Source: CAZHFW01 sp964531675 (GTDB lineage: Bacteria > Planctomycetota > Phycisphaerae > Phycisphaerales > UBA1924). From it: 35,410 nucleotides of DNA. The notes beneath the pieces were generated by a model, which was not told where the DNA came from, made no database searches, and saw only the letters and a list, made by a program, of their open reading frames with translations. The DNA is taken from NCBI GenBank assembly GCA_964531675.1, contig CAZHFW010000040.1, positions 1 through 35,410 on the forward strand, read 5' to 3'. The translations under genes were made by a program, and so were the position numbers. Within the stretch, counting starts at the first letter, position 1, and each line of letters begins with the position of its first letter. Shown in pieces: positions 23,096-31,874 of this stretch.

Positions 23096-26000
23096 TTGGA
23101 CCGCTCCTTGGAAAGCCTGCTCGACATCCTCTCCAGGCTCGAACGCGATCCGGGCGTGAAGTCGCTCGCGGGAGCCCTCGCGCAGGGAAGGCGTGCGGTC
23201 GCGACCGGCGCGATCGGCTCGTCGTCCGTGTTCTGTGCTGCAGCGGTCACCCGCCTCACGGGACGCCCGTTGATTCTGGTCGTCGCCCACTTGGAAGACG
23301 CGGATGAGGCGCTGGACGAGCTCAAGGGCCTTGGGCTCAAGGCGATCAGGCTTCCGGCGCTGGAGGCGACGCCGGGCGAGTCGGGCGTGAGTCTGGATCT
23401 GTTCGCGGAGCGCCTCGGCGTGGTGCGCGACGTGATCGGGATGGCGCAGGAGGCGGGCGTCGTGGTGGCCCCGATCCAGGCGCTGATGCAGGGCGTGCCT
23501 CCTCCTTCGAAGCTTGATGCGCTGGTGCGCACGGTCCGCAAGGGAGAGGATCACGATCTGGCCGCGTTGATCCGCTGGCTCGATCAGGCGGGGTACCGCC
23601 GCGTGGAAGCGGTGGAGGAGCCCGGCGATTTTGCGGTCCGGGGCGGCATCCTGGACGTGTTTGCGCCGGGCACATCGGACGAGGTTGCGGACGCCGCGGG
23701 GCCTGTGCTCACCGGCGCCGCGGTGCGCCTGGACTTCTTCGGCGACACCGTGGACCAGTGCCGGGAGATCGATCTGGAGACGATGGGCTCCGATCGCCAG
23801 GTCGGGGGCGTGCGGCTCGTCTGCTTCGATCCCAAGCACGCTGCAGGCGACGACTCGTCGGTGAACTTCCTGGAGCTCCTGCCTCCGCACGCGGTCGCGG
23901 TGCTCGCGGAGACGATGGAGATCGTCGAGCAGGGGCGCGGGTACTTCGAGCGGCTCATCGACTCCAAGGGCATGTTCGGGCCTCCCGCGGTGCTCAGGCT
24001 GTTGGAGAAGAAGTTCCACGCGCTGGCGGAGCTGAACCAGTTCTCCAGCGGCGCGACCAGCGCCGAGGAGCGCATCGAGCTTCCGGTGTCCTCGCTCCCC
24101 ACGTTCGCGCGGGATGCGCAGCTCGCGGTGGGGGAGCTTGCCCAGCTCGCAACGGATCGGTCCGGGCATGGCTCGATCCTCGTCGCGTGCCAGAAGGACG
24201 CCGAGGCCCAGCGCCTGGGCGAACTGATCGCCGAGTTTGGATCCAAGGCCAAGGGGCTCGTGGGCTCCGCGGTCGGATATGTGCACCGAGGCTTCGTCTG
24301 GAACGCGGGGGAGTCCGACGCGTTCACGCTGCTGCCTTATCACGAGCTGCTCGGGCGCTTCACGACGAGGCGGCGCACCGGACGGATGCAGTCGGGACGT
24401 GCGATGGACACGTTCCTGGACCTGCAGGTCGGCGACTACGTCGTGCACCAGGATCATGGCATCGCCCGCTTCTCCGGTTTGATGCAGATGAAGCCCCGCG
24501 AGCTTCCCGGCGCGAGCAAGGCCCAGCTCCTGAGCCAGAAGTCGGCGTCCAAGGCCGATGCGAAGACGGAGTCCAAGACGGGTGAGCTCGAGGAGTTCCT
24601 GACGCTCGAGTTCGCGGGGCGTTCCCGCCTGCATGTGCCGGTCACGCAGATCGACAAGGTGCAGAAGTACGTCGGCGGGTTCGGGGGCAAGCCTCCGCTT
24701 TCGATGCTCGGGGGCGAGCGCTGGAAGAACCAGAAGCAGCGCGTCGCCGACAGCGTGAAGGACCTGGCGGCGGAGATGCTCCGCGTGCGGGCGGCGCGCG
24801 AGCACATGCCCGGCGTGCAATACCCCGCGGACACCGCCTGGCAGAAGGAGTTCGAGGCCGAGTTCCCTTACACCGAGACCGAGGACCAGCTCACCGCGCT
24901 GGGCGCGATCAAGAAGGACATGCAGAGCACGCGCCCCATGGATCGCCTGATCTGCGGCGACGTGGGCTTCGGAAAGACCGAACTGGCGATCCGCGCCGCG
25001 TTCAAGGCCTGCGAGTTCGGCAAGCAGGTCGCGGTCCTGGTCCCCACCACGGTGCTCGCGGAGCAGCACGAACGCACGTTCCGCAGCCGCTTCGCGGGAT
25101 ATCCGTTCCGGATCGAGAGCATTTCCAGGCTCAAGAGCGGGAAGGAAGCCGACGAGACGCTCGACGCGCTCAAGAAGGGCCACGTCGACGTCATCATCGG
25201 AACGCACCGACTGCTCTCCCAGGACGTGAAGTTCGCGGATCTGGGCCTGGTCATCGTCGACGAAGAGCAGCGCTTCGGCGTGGAGCACAAGGAGAGGCTT
25301 CTCCAGCTCAGGCTGACGGTGGACGTCATGACGCTCAGCGCGACGCCCATCCCGCGCACGCTCCACATGTCGCTGCTCGGCCTGCGCGACATCTCCAACC
25401 TGACCACGCCTCCCTTGGACCGCCGTGCGATCGTGACGGAGGTCATTCCGTTCAACCCGGCCCGCGTGAAGCAGGCGATCGTGCGCGAGCTGGCCCGCGA
25501 AGGCCAGGTCTTCTTCGTGCACAACCGCGTGCACGACATTCTCTCGGCTGCCGACGATGTCCAGAGGCTCGTCCCCGACGCGCGGATCGTCATCGGGCAT
25601 GGGCAGATGAACCCGCACGAGCTTGAAGACGTGATGCTCAAGTTCGTCCGACGGCAGGCGGACATCCTCGTCTCGACCACCATCATCGAGAGCGGCATCG
25701 ACATCCCGACCGCCAACACGATCATCATCGACCATGCCGAACGCTTCGGGCTCTCCGAGCTTCACCAGCTCCGCGGCCGCGTGGGCAGAAGCAAGCACCG
25801 CGCGTATTGCTACCTGCTCCTGGACCCGGAGAAAACGCCCAAGGACGTGGCCCTCAAGAGGCTCAAGGCGATCGAGCAATATTCGATGCTCGGCGCGGGC
25901 TTCAAGATCGCGATGCGCGACCTGGAGATCCGCGGCGCCGGAAACCTGCTCGGCGCGGAGCAATCGGGGCACATCGCGGCGGTCGGCTATGAGATGTATT

Positions 26001-26611
26001 GCCGCCTGCTCGAAGAGGCGGTGCACAACCTCAAGCACGAGAAGCCCCCGGAACCTCCGAGCAACACGAGCATCGAGATCGGGACCTCGGGCCTCATCCC
26101 CAAGACGTACATCGCCAGCGATCAACGGCGTCTGGAGGCGTACCGCCGCCTCGCGACCGCCGCCAGCGCCGAAGAGCTGGCCAAGGTCCGCGCCGACCTC
26201 ACCGAGGCCTACGGCGAGCCTCCCAAGCCCGTCGAGCGATTGCTCGATCTGGCCGAGCTTCGCGTTGCAGCCTCCAAGCTCGGGATCAAGACGATCACGA
26301 TCCGCGAGAAGGACGTCATCTTCCGATGCGAGCGAGGCGATGTCGTCGCCGACAAGCTCAAGGCGCCGATTCAGACGCAGGCCCAAGTCCAGGCGAAGTC
26401 GCCTCAGCCCACCGCGGATATGCCGTACTCACAACGCCGCAAGCTCGCCCAGCAGGCCGCAGCCTCGAGCGTGCGCGACACCGCGGTGCACGTGGTGGCG
26501 CTCCCGCCCAAGACCCCTCAGGACCTGGCGGAGGTCTACTTCAGGCCGCCGGAGGCGTACCTGGAGCCCGAGACGCTTCTGCGCGTGCTCCGCAAGCGGC
26601 TCGTTGGTTAG
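23096..26611 (+). CDS. mfd: Transcription-repair coupling factor Mfd
   Basis: ATP-driven translocase that removes RNA polymerase stalled at DNA damage and recruits UvrA. 1171 residues, normal length. The UvrB-like N-terminal part covers about 1-340. The RNA-polymerase-interacting domain starts around 443 (VGDYVVHQDHGIARFSGL) and contains an unusual Lys/Ser/Ala-rich insertion at about 470-495. Translocase motifs: GDVGFGKTE (Walker A, 620-628), VDEEQRFGV (about 719), LSATPIPRTLHMSLLGLRD, STTIIESGIDIPTANT and QLRGRVGRSKHRAYCYLL. The C-terminal domain (from about 1000) includes a Gln/Ala-rich stretch (1085-1130). The start is TTG at 23096 with GGAG about 12 bases upstream; I see no better alternative. 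Ends with TAG, whose G is the first base of the inverted repeat at 26611. Confidence 0.97.
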   Translation: MDRSLESLLDILSRLERDPGVKSLAGALAQGRRAVATGAIGSSSVFCAAAVTRLTGRPLILVVAHLEDADEALDELKGLGLKAIRLPALEATPGESGVSLDLFAERLGVVRDVIGMAQEAGVVVAPIQALMQGVPPPSKLDALVRTVRKGEDHDLAALIRWLDQAGYRRVEAVEEPGDFAVRGGILDVFAPGTSDEVADAAGPVLTGAAVRLDFFGDTVDQCREIDLETMGSDRQVGGVRLVCFDPKHAAGDDSSVNFLELLPPHAVAVLAETMEIVEQGRGYFERLIDSKGMFGPPAVLRLLEKKFHALAELNQFSSGATSAEERIELPVSSLPTFARDAQLAVGELAQLATDRSGHGSILVACQKDAEAQRLGELIAEFGSKAKGLVGSAVGYVHRGFVWNAGESDAFTLLPYHELLGRFTTRRRTGRMQSGRAMDTFLDLQVGDYVVHQDHGIARFSGLMQMKPRELPGASKAQLLSQKSASKADAKTESKTGELEEFLTLEFAGRSRLHVPVTQIDKVQKYVGGFGGKPPLSMLGGERWKNQKQRVADSVKDLAAEMLRVRAAREHMPGVQYPADTAWQKEFEAEFPYTETEDQLTALGAIKKDMQSTRPMDRLICGDVGFGKTELAIRAAFKACEFGKQVAVLVPTTVLAEQHERTFRSRFAGYPFRIESISRLKSGKEADETLDALKKGHVDVIIGTHRLLSQDVKFADLGLVIVDEEQRFGVEHKERLLQLRLTVDVMTLSATPIPRTLHMSLLGLRDISNLTTPPLDRRAIVTEVIPFNPARVKQAIVRELAREGQVFFVHNRVHDILSAADDVQRLVPDARIVIGHGQMNPHELEDVMLKFVRRQADILVSTTIIESGIDIPTANTIIIDHAERFGLSELHQLRGRVGRSKHRAYCYLLLDPEKTPKDVALKRLKAIEQYSMLGAGFKIAMRDLEIRGAGNLLGAEQSGHIAAVGYEMYCRLLEEAVHNLKHEKPPEPPSNTSIEIGTSGLIPKTYIASDQRRLEAYRRLATAASAEELAKVRADLTEAYGEPPKPVERLLDLAELRVAASKLGIKTITIREKDVIFRCERGDVVADKLKAPIQTQAQVQAKSPQPTADMPYSQRRKLAQQAAASSVRDTAVHVVALPPKTPQDLAEVYFRPPEAYLEPETLLRVLRKRLVG

Positions 26612-26719
26612 TCAGAGCCCAGCCGCGCAAGCGGCGGGCATGACGTGCGAATGAGCAAATGCGGGCCGGTCTGACAAGTACGCGACAACCGCCCGCCGCT
26701 TGCGCGGCTGGGCTCTGAC
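26611..26719. repeat. REP-like element: 29-bp perfect inverted repeat with a 51-base spacer
   Basis: Arm 1 (26611-26639) and arm 2 (26691-26719) are exact reverse complements over 29 bases. Each arm is itself a small hairpin: GCCGC-GCAA-GCGGC in arm 1 (a GNRA-type loop) and its mirror in arm 2. The element begins in the mfd stop codon and separates the convergent mfd and methyltransferase genes, where it could end transcription from both sides. The design, two inverted REP units around a short spacer, recalls BIME/REP doublets or small MITEs. No transposase is nearby. Confidence 0.85.
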
Positions 26720-26767
26720 GCGGCGTGCTCACCGCCCGCGTTCGCCTGATTCAGATCGGTTGCTCGC

Positions 26768-27625
26768 TCAGACCTTGCGGAGCAGGCCGCGGTATTCGCC
26801 GTAGGCGTGCGGGTGGCTCTTGTGGTCGCTCACGCGATCCTTCACGGGCTCGAAGCCTTCCCGGCGGAGCAGATCGCGGAGCTTCTGCTCGCTGAACGGG
26901 TTCGGGTGCATGTGGTCGGAGTAGTCCATCAGGTCGACCAGGAGCCACATGAATCCGCCCTTGGCGAGCAGGCGGTGACACTCGCGCACGACCGCAGCGG
27001 GATTGTCAACGTGGTCCAGGCAGTTCTCGATCACCACGATGTCCGCGAAGCCCGAGGGCAGCGGCACGTTCTCGCCCGGCGCATTGATGTAGGTCAGCGA
27101 ATCGCAATGACAGTTCTTGGGCAGAAGGTCCTCGGCGACGTATCCATCCGCGATGGGATCGACCGCGACCGACCGGTTCCACTTCACGCACGCGATGCTC
27201 GGGTAGGGGCCCGCGCCGATCTCGACTGCCGAGCGGGTGGAGGCCCACGTCGCGGCCTGTTCGAATCCGCCCACGCCCAGGAACTCGCCGAGCTCCTTGA
27301 TGCGATCGTGCTGCCATCCGCCGTAGACCTGTTCGAAGGGGCCGCCGAGTTCCTGCAGCGCGGTCTTCTTGACGATGCGGACCCAGTAGCCCAGCTCGTC
27401 CTTGTATTTGGCGGTCAGGGACGGAATCTCGTGCCCATCATCGCCGAGGGCCTTGCCGGTGGTCAGGTTGCCGCGCCAGGTCGCAAAGCGGGGGAGGGGC
27501 TTGCCGCCGGTGGACGGTGTGCCGTGGGTGAGCATCAGGCGCTCGATGTGATCGAGCTTGGCGTTCACGTCCTGGAGGCCCGGACGCATGATGCGGAAGG
27601 CGAACTGCTTGAGCTGATGCTTCAC
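26768..27625 (-). CDS. Class I SAM-dependent methyltransferase
   Basis: 285 residues. Motif I is VEIGAGPYPS (133-142), post-I is VAVDP, motif II/III VVIENCLDHVDNP (197-209) and LLAKGGFMWLLVDLMD (219-234), the pattern of Methyltransf_11-type enzymes. The first 120 residues are a separate N-terminal region with short helices (VNAKLDHIERLML). The substrate is not evident; family members methylate sugars, lipids, quinones or small metabolites. GTG at 27625 is preferred because TGAGGA lies six bases upstream; the same frame runs on for over 300 codons upstream but that is antisense to phoU. Divergent from phoU, convergent with mfd. Confidence 0.88.
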   Translation of the reverse strand: MKHQLKQFAFRIMRPGLQDVNAKLDHIERLMLTHGTPSTGGKPLPRFATWRGNLTTGKALGDDGHEIPSLTAKYKDELGYWVRIVKKTALQELGGPFEQVYGGWQHDRIKELGEFLGVGGFEQAATWASTRSAVEIGAGPYPSIACVKWNRSVAVDPIADGYVAEDLLPKNCHCDSLTYINAPGENVPLPSGFADIVVIENCLDHVDNPAAVVRECHRLLAKGGFMWLLVDLMDYSDHMHPNPFSEQKLRDLLRREGFEPVKDRVSDHKSHPHAYGEYRGLLRKV

Positions 27626-27862
27626 GATGTTCCTCAGGGTGGAGAATGGCCCAGGCACGTTGGCTCTCGGGTTCGAGGGTAGGAAAATGTTTGGATGCCT
27701 GGCTGGCCGGTGGGGAGGGTCCCGGCGCGGGAGGAGAGGATAGGATCGCCGATCGGGGTGGGGAGTTCGGGTGTCCCGGACCGCGCCCGCGGGGTTGCCG
27801 GTCAGAGCCCGGGGTCCCGTGCCCGCTGGAAGCGGTGTGCCGACTGTTGCTTGAGGGCCCGG

Positions 27863-28603
27863 ATGTCCTCCTTCACTCCTGATCACAACGAATCGGTGGG
27901 CGGCAGCACCTTCGAGCGCCGCATTGACGCGCTCAAGCGTCGCCTGATCCGCGAGGCAACCCAGGCGGTGGGCATGCTCGAGACCGGGCTTGACGCGCTC
28001 TGGTCCCTGGACGTCGCCACCGCGCGAGAGGTCAATCGCCACGACGATCGCATCGACGTGGAAGAGGTCGCGATCGAGCAGGAGTGCTTCCAGATCCTGG
28101 CGCTGCACCACGCCTTCGCACGCGACTTCCGCACGCTGGCGTTCATCATCAAGGTCAACTCCGACGTGGAGCGTCTGGCCGACCACGCCAGCTCGATCGC
28201 CAAGCTCATCCAGAAGATCCAGCCGCCCATCCAGTGGCCCACGTCGCTCCAGGACCTGGGCGAGCGGGTGCCGTTGATGGCGCACGATCTCATGCGCGCG
28301 GTGCTGGATGAGAACGCGGAAGCGGCGCGGACGATCGTCGCGTCGGACAAGATCATCGACGACCTGGACCGCCGGCTCTTCGACGAGGTGCAGGAGATGA
28401 TGGCCCGCGAGCCCATGAGCCCCGCGATGCGCTCCAACAGTCTGCTCGTGTACCGCATCGGCCGTGAGCTCGAGCGGGTGGGCGACATCCTGAGCAACGT
28501 CGCCGAAGACGTGGTGTACCTGGCGACCGGCGAGATCGTGCGCCACGCCAAGAAGCGCGGGCGCTTCGGGCCCGGACCGGGCGGGGAATCGCTGGAAGGC
28601 TGA
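27863..28603 (+). CDS. phoU: Phosphate-signalling protein PhoU
   Basis: 246 residues, all-helical, two PhoU repeats. Metal-binding Glu/Asp motifs are DVERLADHASSIAKL (101-115) and ELERVGDILSNVAED (202-216). PhoU links the Pst phosphate transporter with the PhoR/PhoB sensor system and limits phosphate uptake. Unusually, no pst or pho gene is adjacent here; the neighbours are a methyltransferase and zinc-ribbon proteins, so its partner must be elsewhere. A short Gly/Pro/Lys/Arg tail extends beyond the usual end. ATG 27863 has GAGGG about 5 bases upstream; the 56-codon extension to 27695 lacks support. Confidence 0.95.
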   Translation: MSSFTPDHNESVGGSTFERRIDALKRRLIREATQAVGMLETGLDALWSLDVATAREVNRHDDRIDVEEVAIEQECFQILALHHAFARDFRTLAFIIKVNSDVERLADHASSIAKLIQKIQPPIQWPTSLQDLGERVPLMAHDLMRAVLDENAEAARTIVASDKIIDDLDRRLFDEVQEMMAREPMSPAMRSNSLLVYRIGRELERVGDILSNVAEDVVYLATGEIVRHAKKRGRFGPGPGGESLEG

Positions 28604-28656
28604 CCCCTCGCCGAGCGGTTGCCTCACATTCGGTTGTCGGCTAGATCAAATCACAG

Positions 28657-28684
28657 TTGTGTTCTCCCGTGTGCCTTGTAATAT
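28657..28684 (+). promoter_or_regulatory. Promoter of the first zinc-ribbon paralogue
   Basis: TTGTGT (28657-28662) and TAATAT (28679-28684), 16-base spacing. Transcription would start near 28691, leaving a very short leader that just includes the GGGGGA ribosome-binding site. It sits in a locally AT-rich stretch after phoU. Confidence 0.6.
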
Positions 28685-28708
28685 CACAGGTGCAGGGGGA
28701 ATCTCATT

Positions 28709-30250
28709 GTGATGATCACGTTGGGCCTCCAAATCTGGGGAAAGCTGCCCTCCTCCGCTGCGGCGTTCGGCCCGTTCGGTGCGCTGGCGGTTGTGTTCGG
28801 GGTGGTGCTGATTCTCTGGGGTTTGCGCGGGCGGAAGCTCAATGACGTCCCGCTGTGCCGTCGATGTGGATTTGATCTGAGCGGGCTGCCGGGCGCTGGG
28901 ATTGGTGTTGCGGCTGGTATCGGGAGCGTCCTGCCCGAAGGATCGCGTTGCGGCGAGTGCGGCTTGATCGTGACCGAACCCCGCCGCGTGCTCCTTGGAA
29001 TCTGGACCAGACGCGGCGTGGTCTTCGGACGCCGCAAGCGCCGTCGAGTACCGATCGTCGCCGGCGCGGTCGTGCTGCTCCTGGCCACGGGCCTCACCTC
29101 GGGGCGGGGCACGCTGACCCGATTGCTTCTGCCGGTGACGCCCGCTCCGATCTTGCTCAAGGCCGCGGGCGCCGGCGAGCGGCTCGCGCGTCAGGTCCGT
29201 GCTGAACTCGAGGCTCGCCTTCAGCGGGGAACGCTGACATCGTCCGATGGCGTGTGGCTGGCGGGCAGCAGCGCGGAGCTCGCCAATCGCGACACCTCGT
29301 GGGCTGACCTGGTCATCGCGGCGCGCGCCGCGGGCGTCGTGGATGACGCGTCCTTTGCTTCGTTTCTCTTTGCGGCCTGTCCCGTCAAGCTGGAACTGCG
29401 CGAGAAAGTCCGTGAGGGCCGGACTTTGCCTGTGCGACTCTCCAATGCGTTCCCGTCCAAGCCTCATGGCTTGCGAATCGTGAATACAGCGGTCGACTGG
29501 CGCATCCAGCGGATCACGTGGCGGGGCGTCGAGGTGCGTCGGCCGATCGGGAACGTGCCCTCAAAGCTCAACGAGGCCTGGAGCCTCACGTTTCAGGTGA
29601 ATGTGACCGGCCCGATCGGGCCCGGCGAACTCGTGATCGAGGGCGTGAAGGAAGCCGTCGTGTATGACGACACCGGCAACGAACGCCACGTGCTTGGCAG
29701 TATGCCGTTCAGGCTTCAAGGCGTCGCGGAGGTCGTTCCCGAGAACGTGCGTCTTGTCGAGGCATTGGAGGATCCGTCGGCCGGTCCGGTGATCGCGGAC
29801 GCCATCTCGATCACGAACCTGCGGTGCATTCCGCGAACGAGCACGAGGTGGCGAGGGAACGAACGCGTCCCGGTCTGGATGTACACCGCGGAGATCTCGC
29901 GGAATCCGAAGTCCAAGCCGTCGCGTCATCCTCTCAGCTTCGATCTGATCGCGCATTGGAGTGGAGGCCAAGCCCCGCTCGGAACACTCTTCTTGGACGC
30001 GGGATCCGAGACCACCAGCGTGCAGACCTCGTCAGGCGAGCTGACGGTCAAACTGCCTGACGAAGTTGACATCGAGCTGCGATCATCGCCCTCGCCAGCA
30101 GAGACCTCCGTGGGGGCCTCGTCCTACTGGCAAGGGCGGCTCATGTTCCGAAACGTGAAGGTCGAGCAAGCGACCGGCGCGGAGTCCCGAGAGCGGGATC
30201 CCCGAGAGCAACGGACCAAGGCGGAGTACCTGCCTGATTCGGCAAGGTGA
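28709..30250 (+). CDS. Zinc-ribbon membrane protein, first of three tandem paralogues
   Basis: 513 residues, function unknown. Layout: membrane segment at 21-39, a cytoplasmic or inter-membrane zinc ribbon with CRRC (50-53) and CGEC (81-84), a basic stretch (GRRKRRR), a second membrane segment (113-130), and a large soluble C-terminal region (130-513), mainly beta-strand after about 230. The CRRCGFDLSG motif is common in planctomycete hypothetical proteins. The gap between the two Cys pairs is longer (27 residues) than in the other two copies (12-13). Start: GTG 28709, nine bases after GGGGG, or ATG 28712. Own promoter; the paralogues follow at 79 and 105 bases, so one operon is likely. Confidence 0.82.
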   Translation: MMITLGLQIWGKLPSSAAAFGPFGALAVVFGVVLILWGLRGRKLNDVPLCRRCGFDLSGLPGAGIGVAAGIGSVLPEGSRCGECGLIVTEPRRVLLGIWTRRGVVFGRRKRRRVPIVAGAVVLLLATGLTSGRGTLTRLLLPVTPAPILLKAAGAGERLARQVRAELEARLQRGTLTSSDGVWLAGSSAELANRDTSWADLVIAARAAGVVDDASFASFLFAACPVKLELREKVREGRTLPVRLSNAFPSKPHGLRIVNTAVDWRIQRITWRGVEVRRPIGNVPSKLNEAWSLTFQVNVTGPIGPGELVIEGVKEAVVYDDTGNERHVLGSMPFRLQGVAEVVPENVRLVEALEDPSAGPVIADAISITNLRCIPRTSTRWRGNERVPVWMYTAEISRNPKSKPSRHPLSFDLIAHWSGGQAPLGTLFLDAGSETTSVQTSSGELTVKLPDEVDIELRSSPSPAETSVGASSYWQGRLMFRNVKVEQATGAESRERDPREQRTKAEYLPDSAR

Positions 30251-30329
30251 GAGGTCGCTTCGGAGGGTCAGGTATCCTCGGCAATCTGGGTGCGTCGCGC
30301 CCTCCCCGCGTGCGGAAGGAGACAGGCCG

Positions 30330-31769
30330 GTGTGGACCTCTCCCGACATCCTGGTTCGTCTCGGGCTTCTCGTGGCCGGCGTTCTGGGCCTCGCTCTGGC
30401 GGTCGTTGGCTTCCGCGGCGTGCGCGTGCATGATCGTGCCACCTGCAGGCGTTGCCGGTTTGATCTCTCGGGTTCTCCGGGCGCGACAGTCTGTCCGGAA
30501 TGCGGGCGCGATCTTTCGCTGCGCGGCGCGGTGGTCGCGGGACTGAGGCGGCGTTCCCGATGGAAGATCGCGCTGGGCCTCCTGCTCTTGCTCACCACCG
30601 CCGGCGGCTTCGGGTTCTGGTACGCCTCCCGGAGCAACGTGAAGCTCAACACGTTCAAGCCCGCGTGGATGCTCGCGATGGAGGCCAGAAGCCAGGATAC
30701 CGCCCGCGCGTCGGCCGCACTGGATGAACTCGTCCTGCGTTCGGGCAACGCGAAGCTCTCGGCTGGCATCGAGCAAGAGCTCATCGATGAAGCCCTGCGT
30801 CAGCAGGCGCCCGAGACGCTGCTCTGGCTCCCGCAATGGGCCGATCTGGTGGTCCAGGCCAGGCAAGCCGGACGCCTCGAAGACGCCAAGTGGAAGACAT
30901 TCCTCCGCGCCGGCGTGAAGTTCGAGTTGCTGATCAAGCCCAAGATGCGTCGGGGGCAACAGGCTTCCTTTGCGTACCGCACATCCGGACCGAGGCTCGG
31001 GAACACGACGATTTATTGCCGGATTGAAATGCCCGAGCTGGTCGTTGGCCCGCAGAAGTTCGAAACGCACGCCGGGAGTTGGTCGGGCATGGCGATCTCG
31101 GGAGCGGGTCTCTCGATCAGCTCGACGCTGCGCACCATCGAGGCCCCCGAGGGCGTGCATCCCGTTCGCATGGTGCTCCGTGTCCAGATCTTCGACAATC
31201 CCGCGGCATCTTTCGGCGATTCGGGCGCCGAGGCCGTCCCCGTTGACGTGATCGACGTGCCCCTGTCGGGAGAAGTGGAGATCGTTGCGCCGGATGCGCT
31301 ACTCGTGACGCCCATCCGAGCCACGCCCGAATCGGTCGGAGCGATGCAGCGGGCGATTGTGATCAAGGAGCTGTCCGTCACGCCCGATCCACGCGAGCCA
31401 CAAGGCTCGGTGACCATCGACGCCAACGCGGTCCCCTACAACGCGGCCTTCGATGTCCTCTGGCGCTGGCGCGATTCCTCCGGAGCTTTCCGCGAGGTTG
31501 TCGTCTGCTCCACCGCGTTCCCCGCGGGCAGCGGCGGCCACTCCTTCAGCGGCGGCGGGAGCGTCAAGGGCTTTGACGCGCAGCGCACGCCCAAAGTCGA
31601 CGTCGTCCTCCGAGGCAGGGCGCAGGTCGCCGAGAACAGCACGAGCATCGAGAGTTTCTGGGATGGCGAGCTGGTATTTCCCGATGTCCCCGTGAACGTG
31701 GACAAGCCCGGTGCGTCGGACACCACGCCCGGTGCTGCGGGCGGCCCGTCCGCGGGCGGCGGGGGCTGA
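30330..31769 (+). CDS. Zinc-ribbon membrane protein, second tandem paralogue
   Basis: 479 residues, function unknown. Same plan as its neighbours: membrane segment 10-28, zinc ribbon with CRRC (39-42) and CPEC (55-58) around FDLSGSPGATV, second membrane segment about 79-98, then NTFKPAWMLAMEARS and a soluble region to the end. The helical part at 110-190 includes LPQWADLVVQARQAGRLEDA, which lines up with SWADLVIAARAAGVVDDA in the first copy. The C-terminus is Gly/Ala/Pro-rich and ends GGGG. GTG start with AAGGAGA about nine bases upstream is well supported. Confidence 0.85.
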   Translation: MWTSPDILVRLGLLVAGVLGLALAVVGFRGVRVHDRATCRRCRFDLSGSPGATVCPECGRDLSLRGAVVAGLRRRSRWKIALGLLLLLTTAGGFGFWYASRSNVKLNTFKPAWMLAMEARSQDTARASAALDELVLRSGNAKLSAGIEQELIDEALRQQAPETLLWLPQWADLVVQARQAGRLEDAKWKTFLRAGVKFELLIKPKMRRGQQASFAYRTSGPRLGNTTIYCRIEMPELVVGPQKFETHAGSWSGMAISGAGLSISSTLRTIEAPEGVHPVRMVLRVQIFDNPAASFGDSGAEAVPVDVIDVPLSGEVEIVAPDALLVTPIRATPESVGAMQRAIVIKELSVTPDPREPQGSVTIDANAVPYNAAFDVLWRWRDSSGAFREVVVCSTAFPAGSGGHSFSGGGSVKGFDAQRTPKVDVVLRGRAQVAENSTSIESFWDGELVFPDVPVNVDKPGASDTTPGAAGGPSAGGGG

Positions 31770-31874
31770 TCCTACGCGGCTCAGCTCCGCAGCCTCCGGC
31801 ACGACGCAGCGGGCGGGGCCTGCGAACAATCGCACGCATCATCCGCGGCATGCCGCCGCCTGGAACTCCCGCGC

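Noticed and set aside
22490..26386. A minus-strand open frame of nearly 1300 codons antisense to mfd and comEA
   Set aside because: It is the antisense shadow of strongly coding GC-rich DNA: Arg/Leu/Glu/His-rich with no domain, while the plus strand encodes unmistakable Mfd.
27626..28627. N-terminal extension of the methyltransferase by over 300 residues
   Set aside because: The extension is antisense to phoU and lacks a ribosome-binding site, whereas GTG 27625 has TGAGGA in place.
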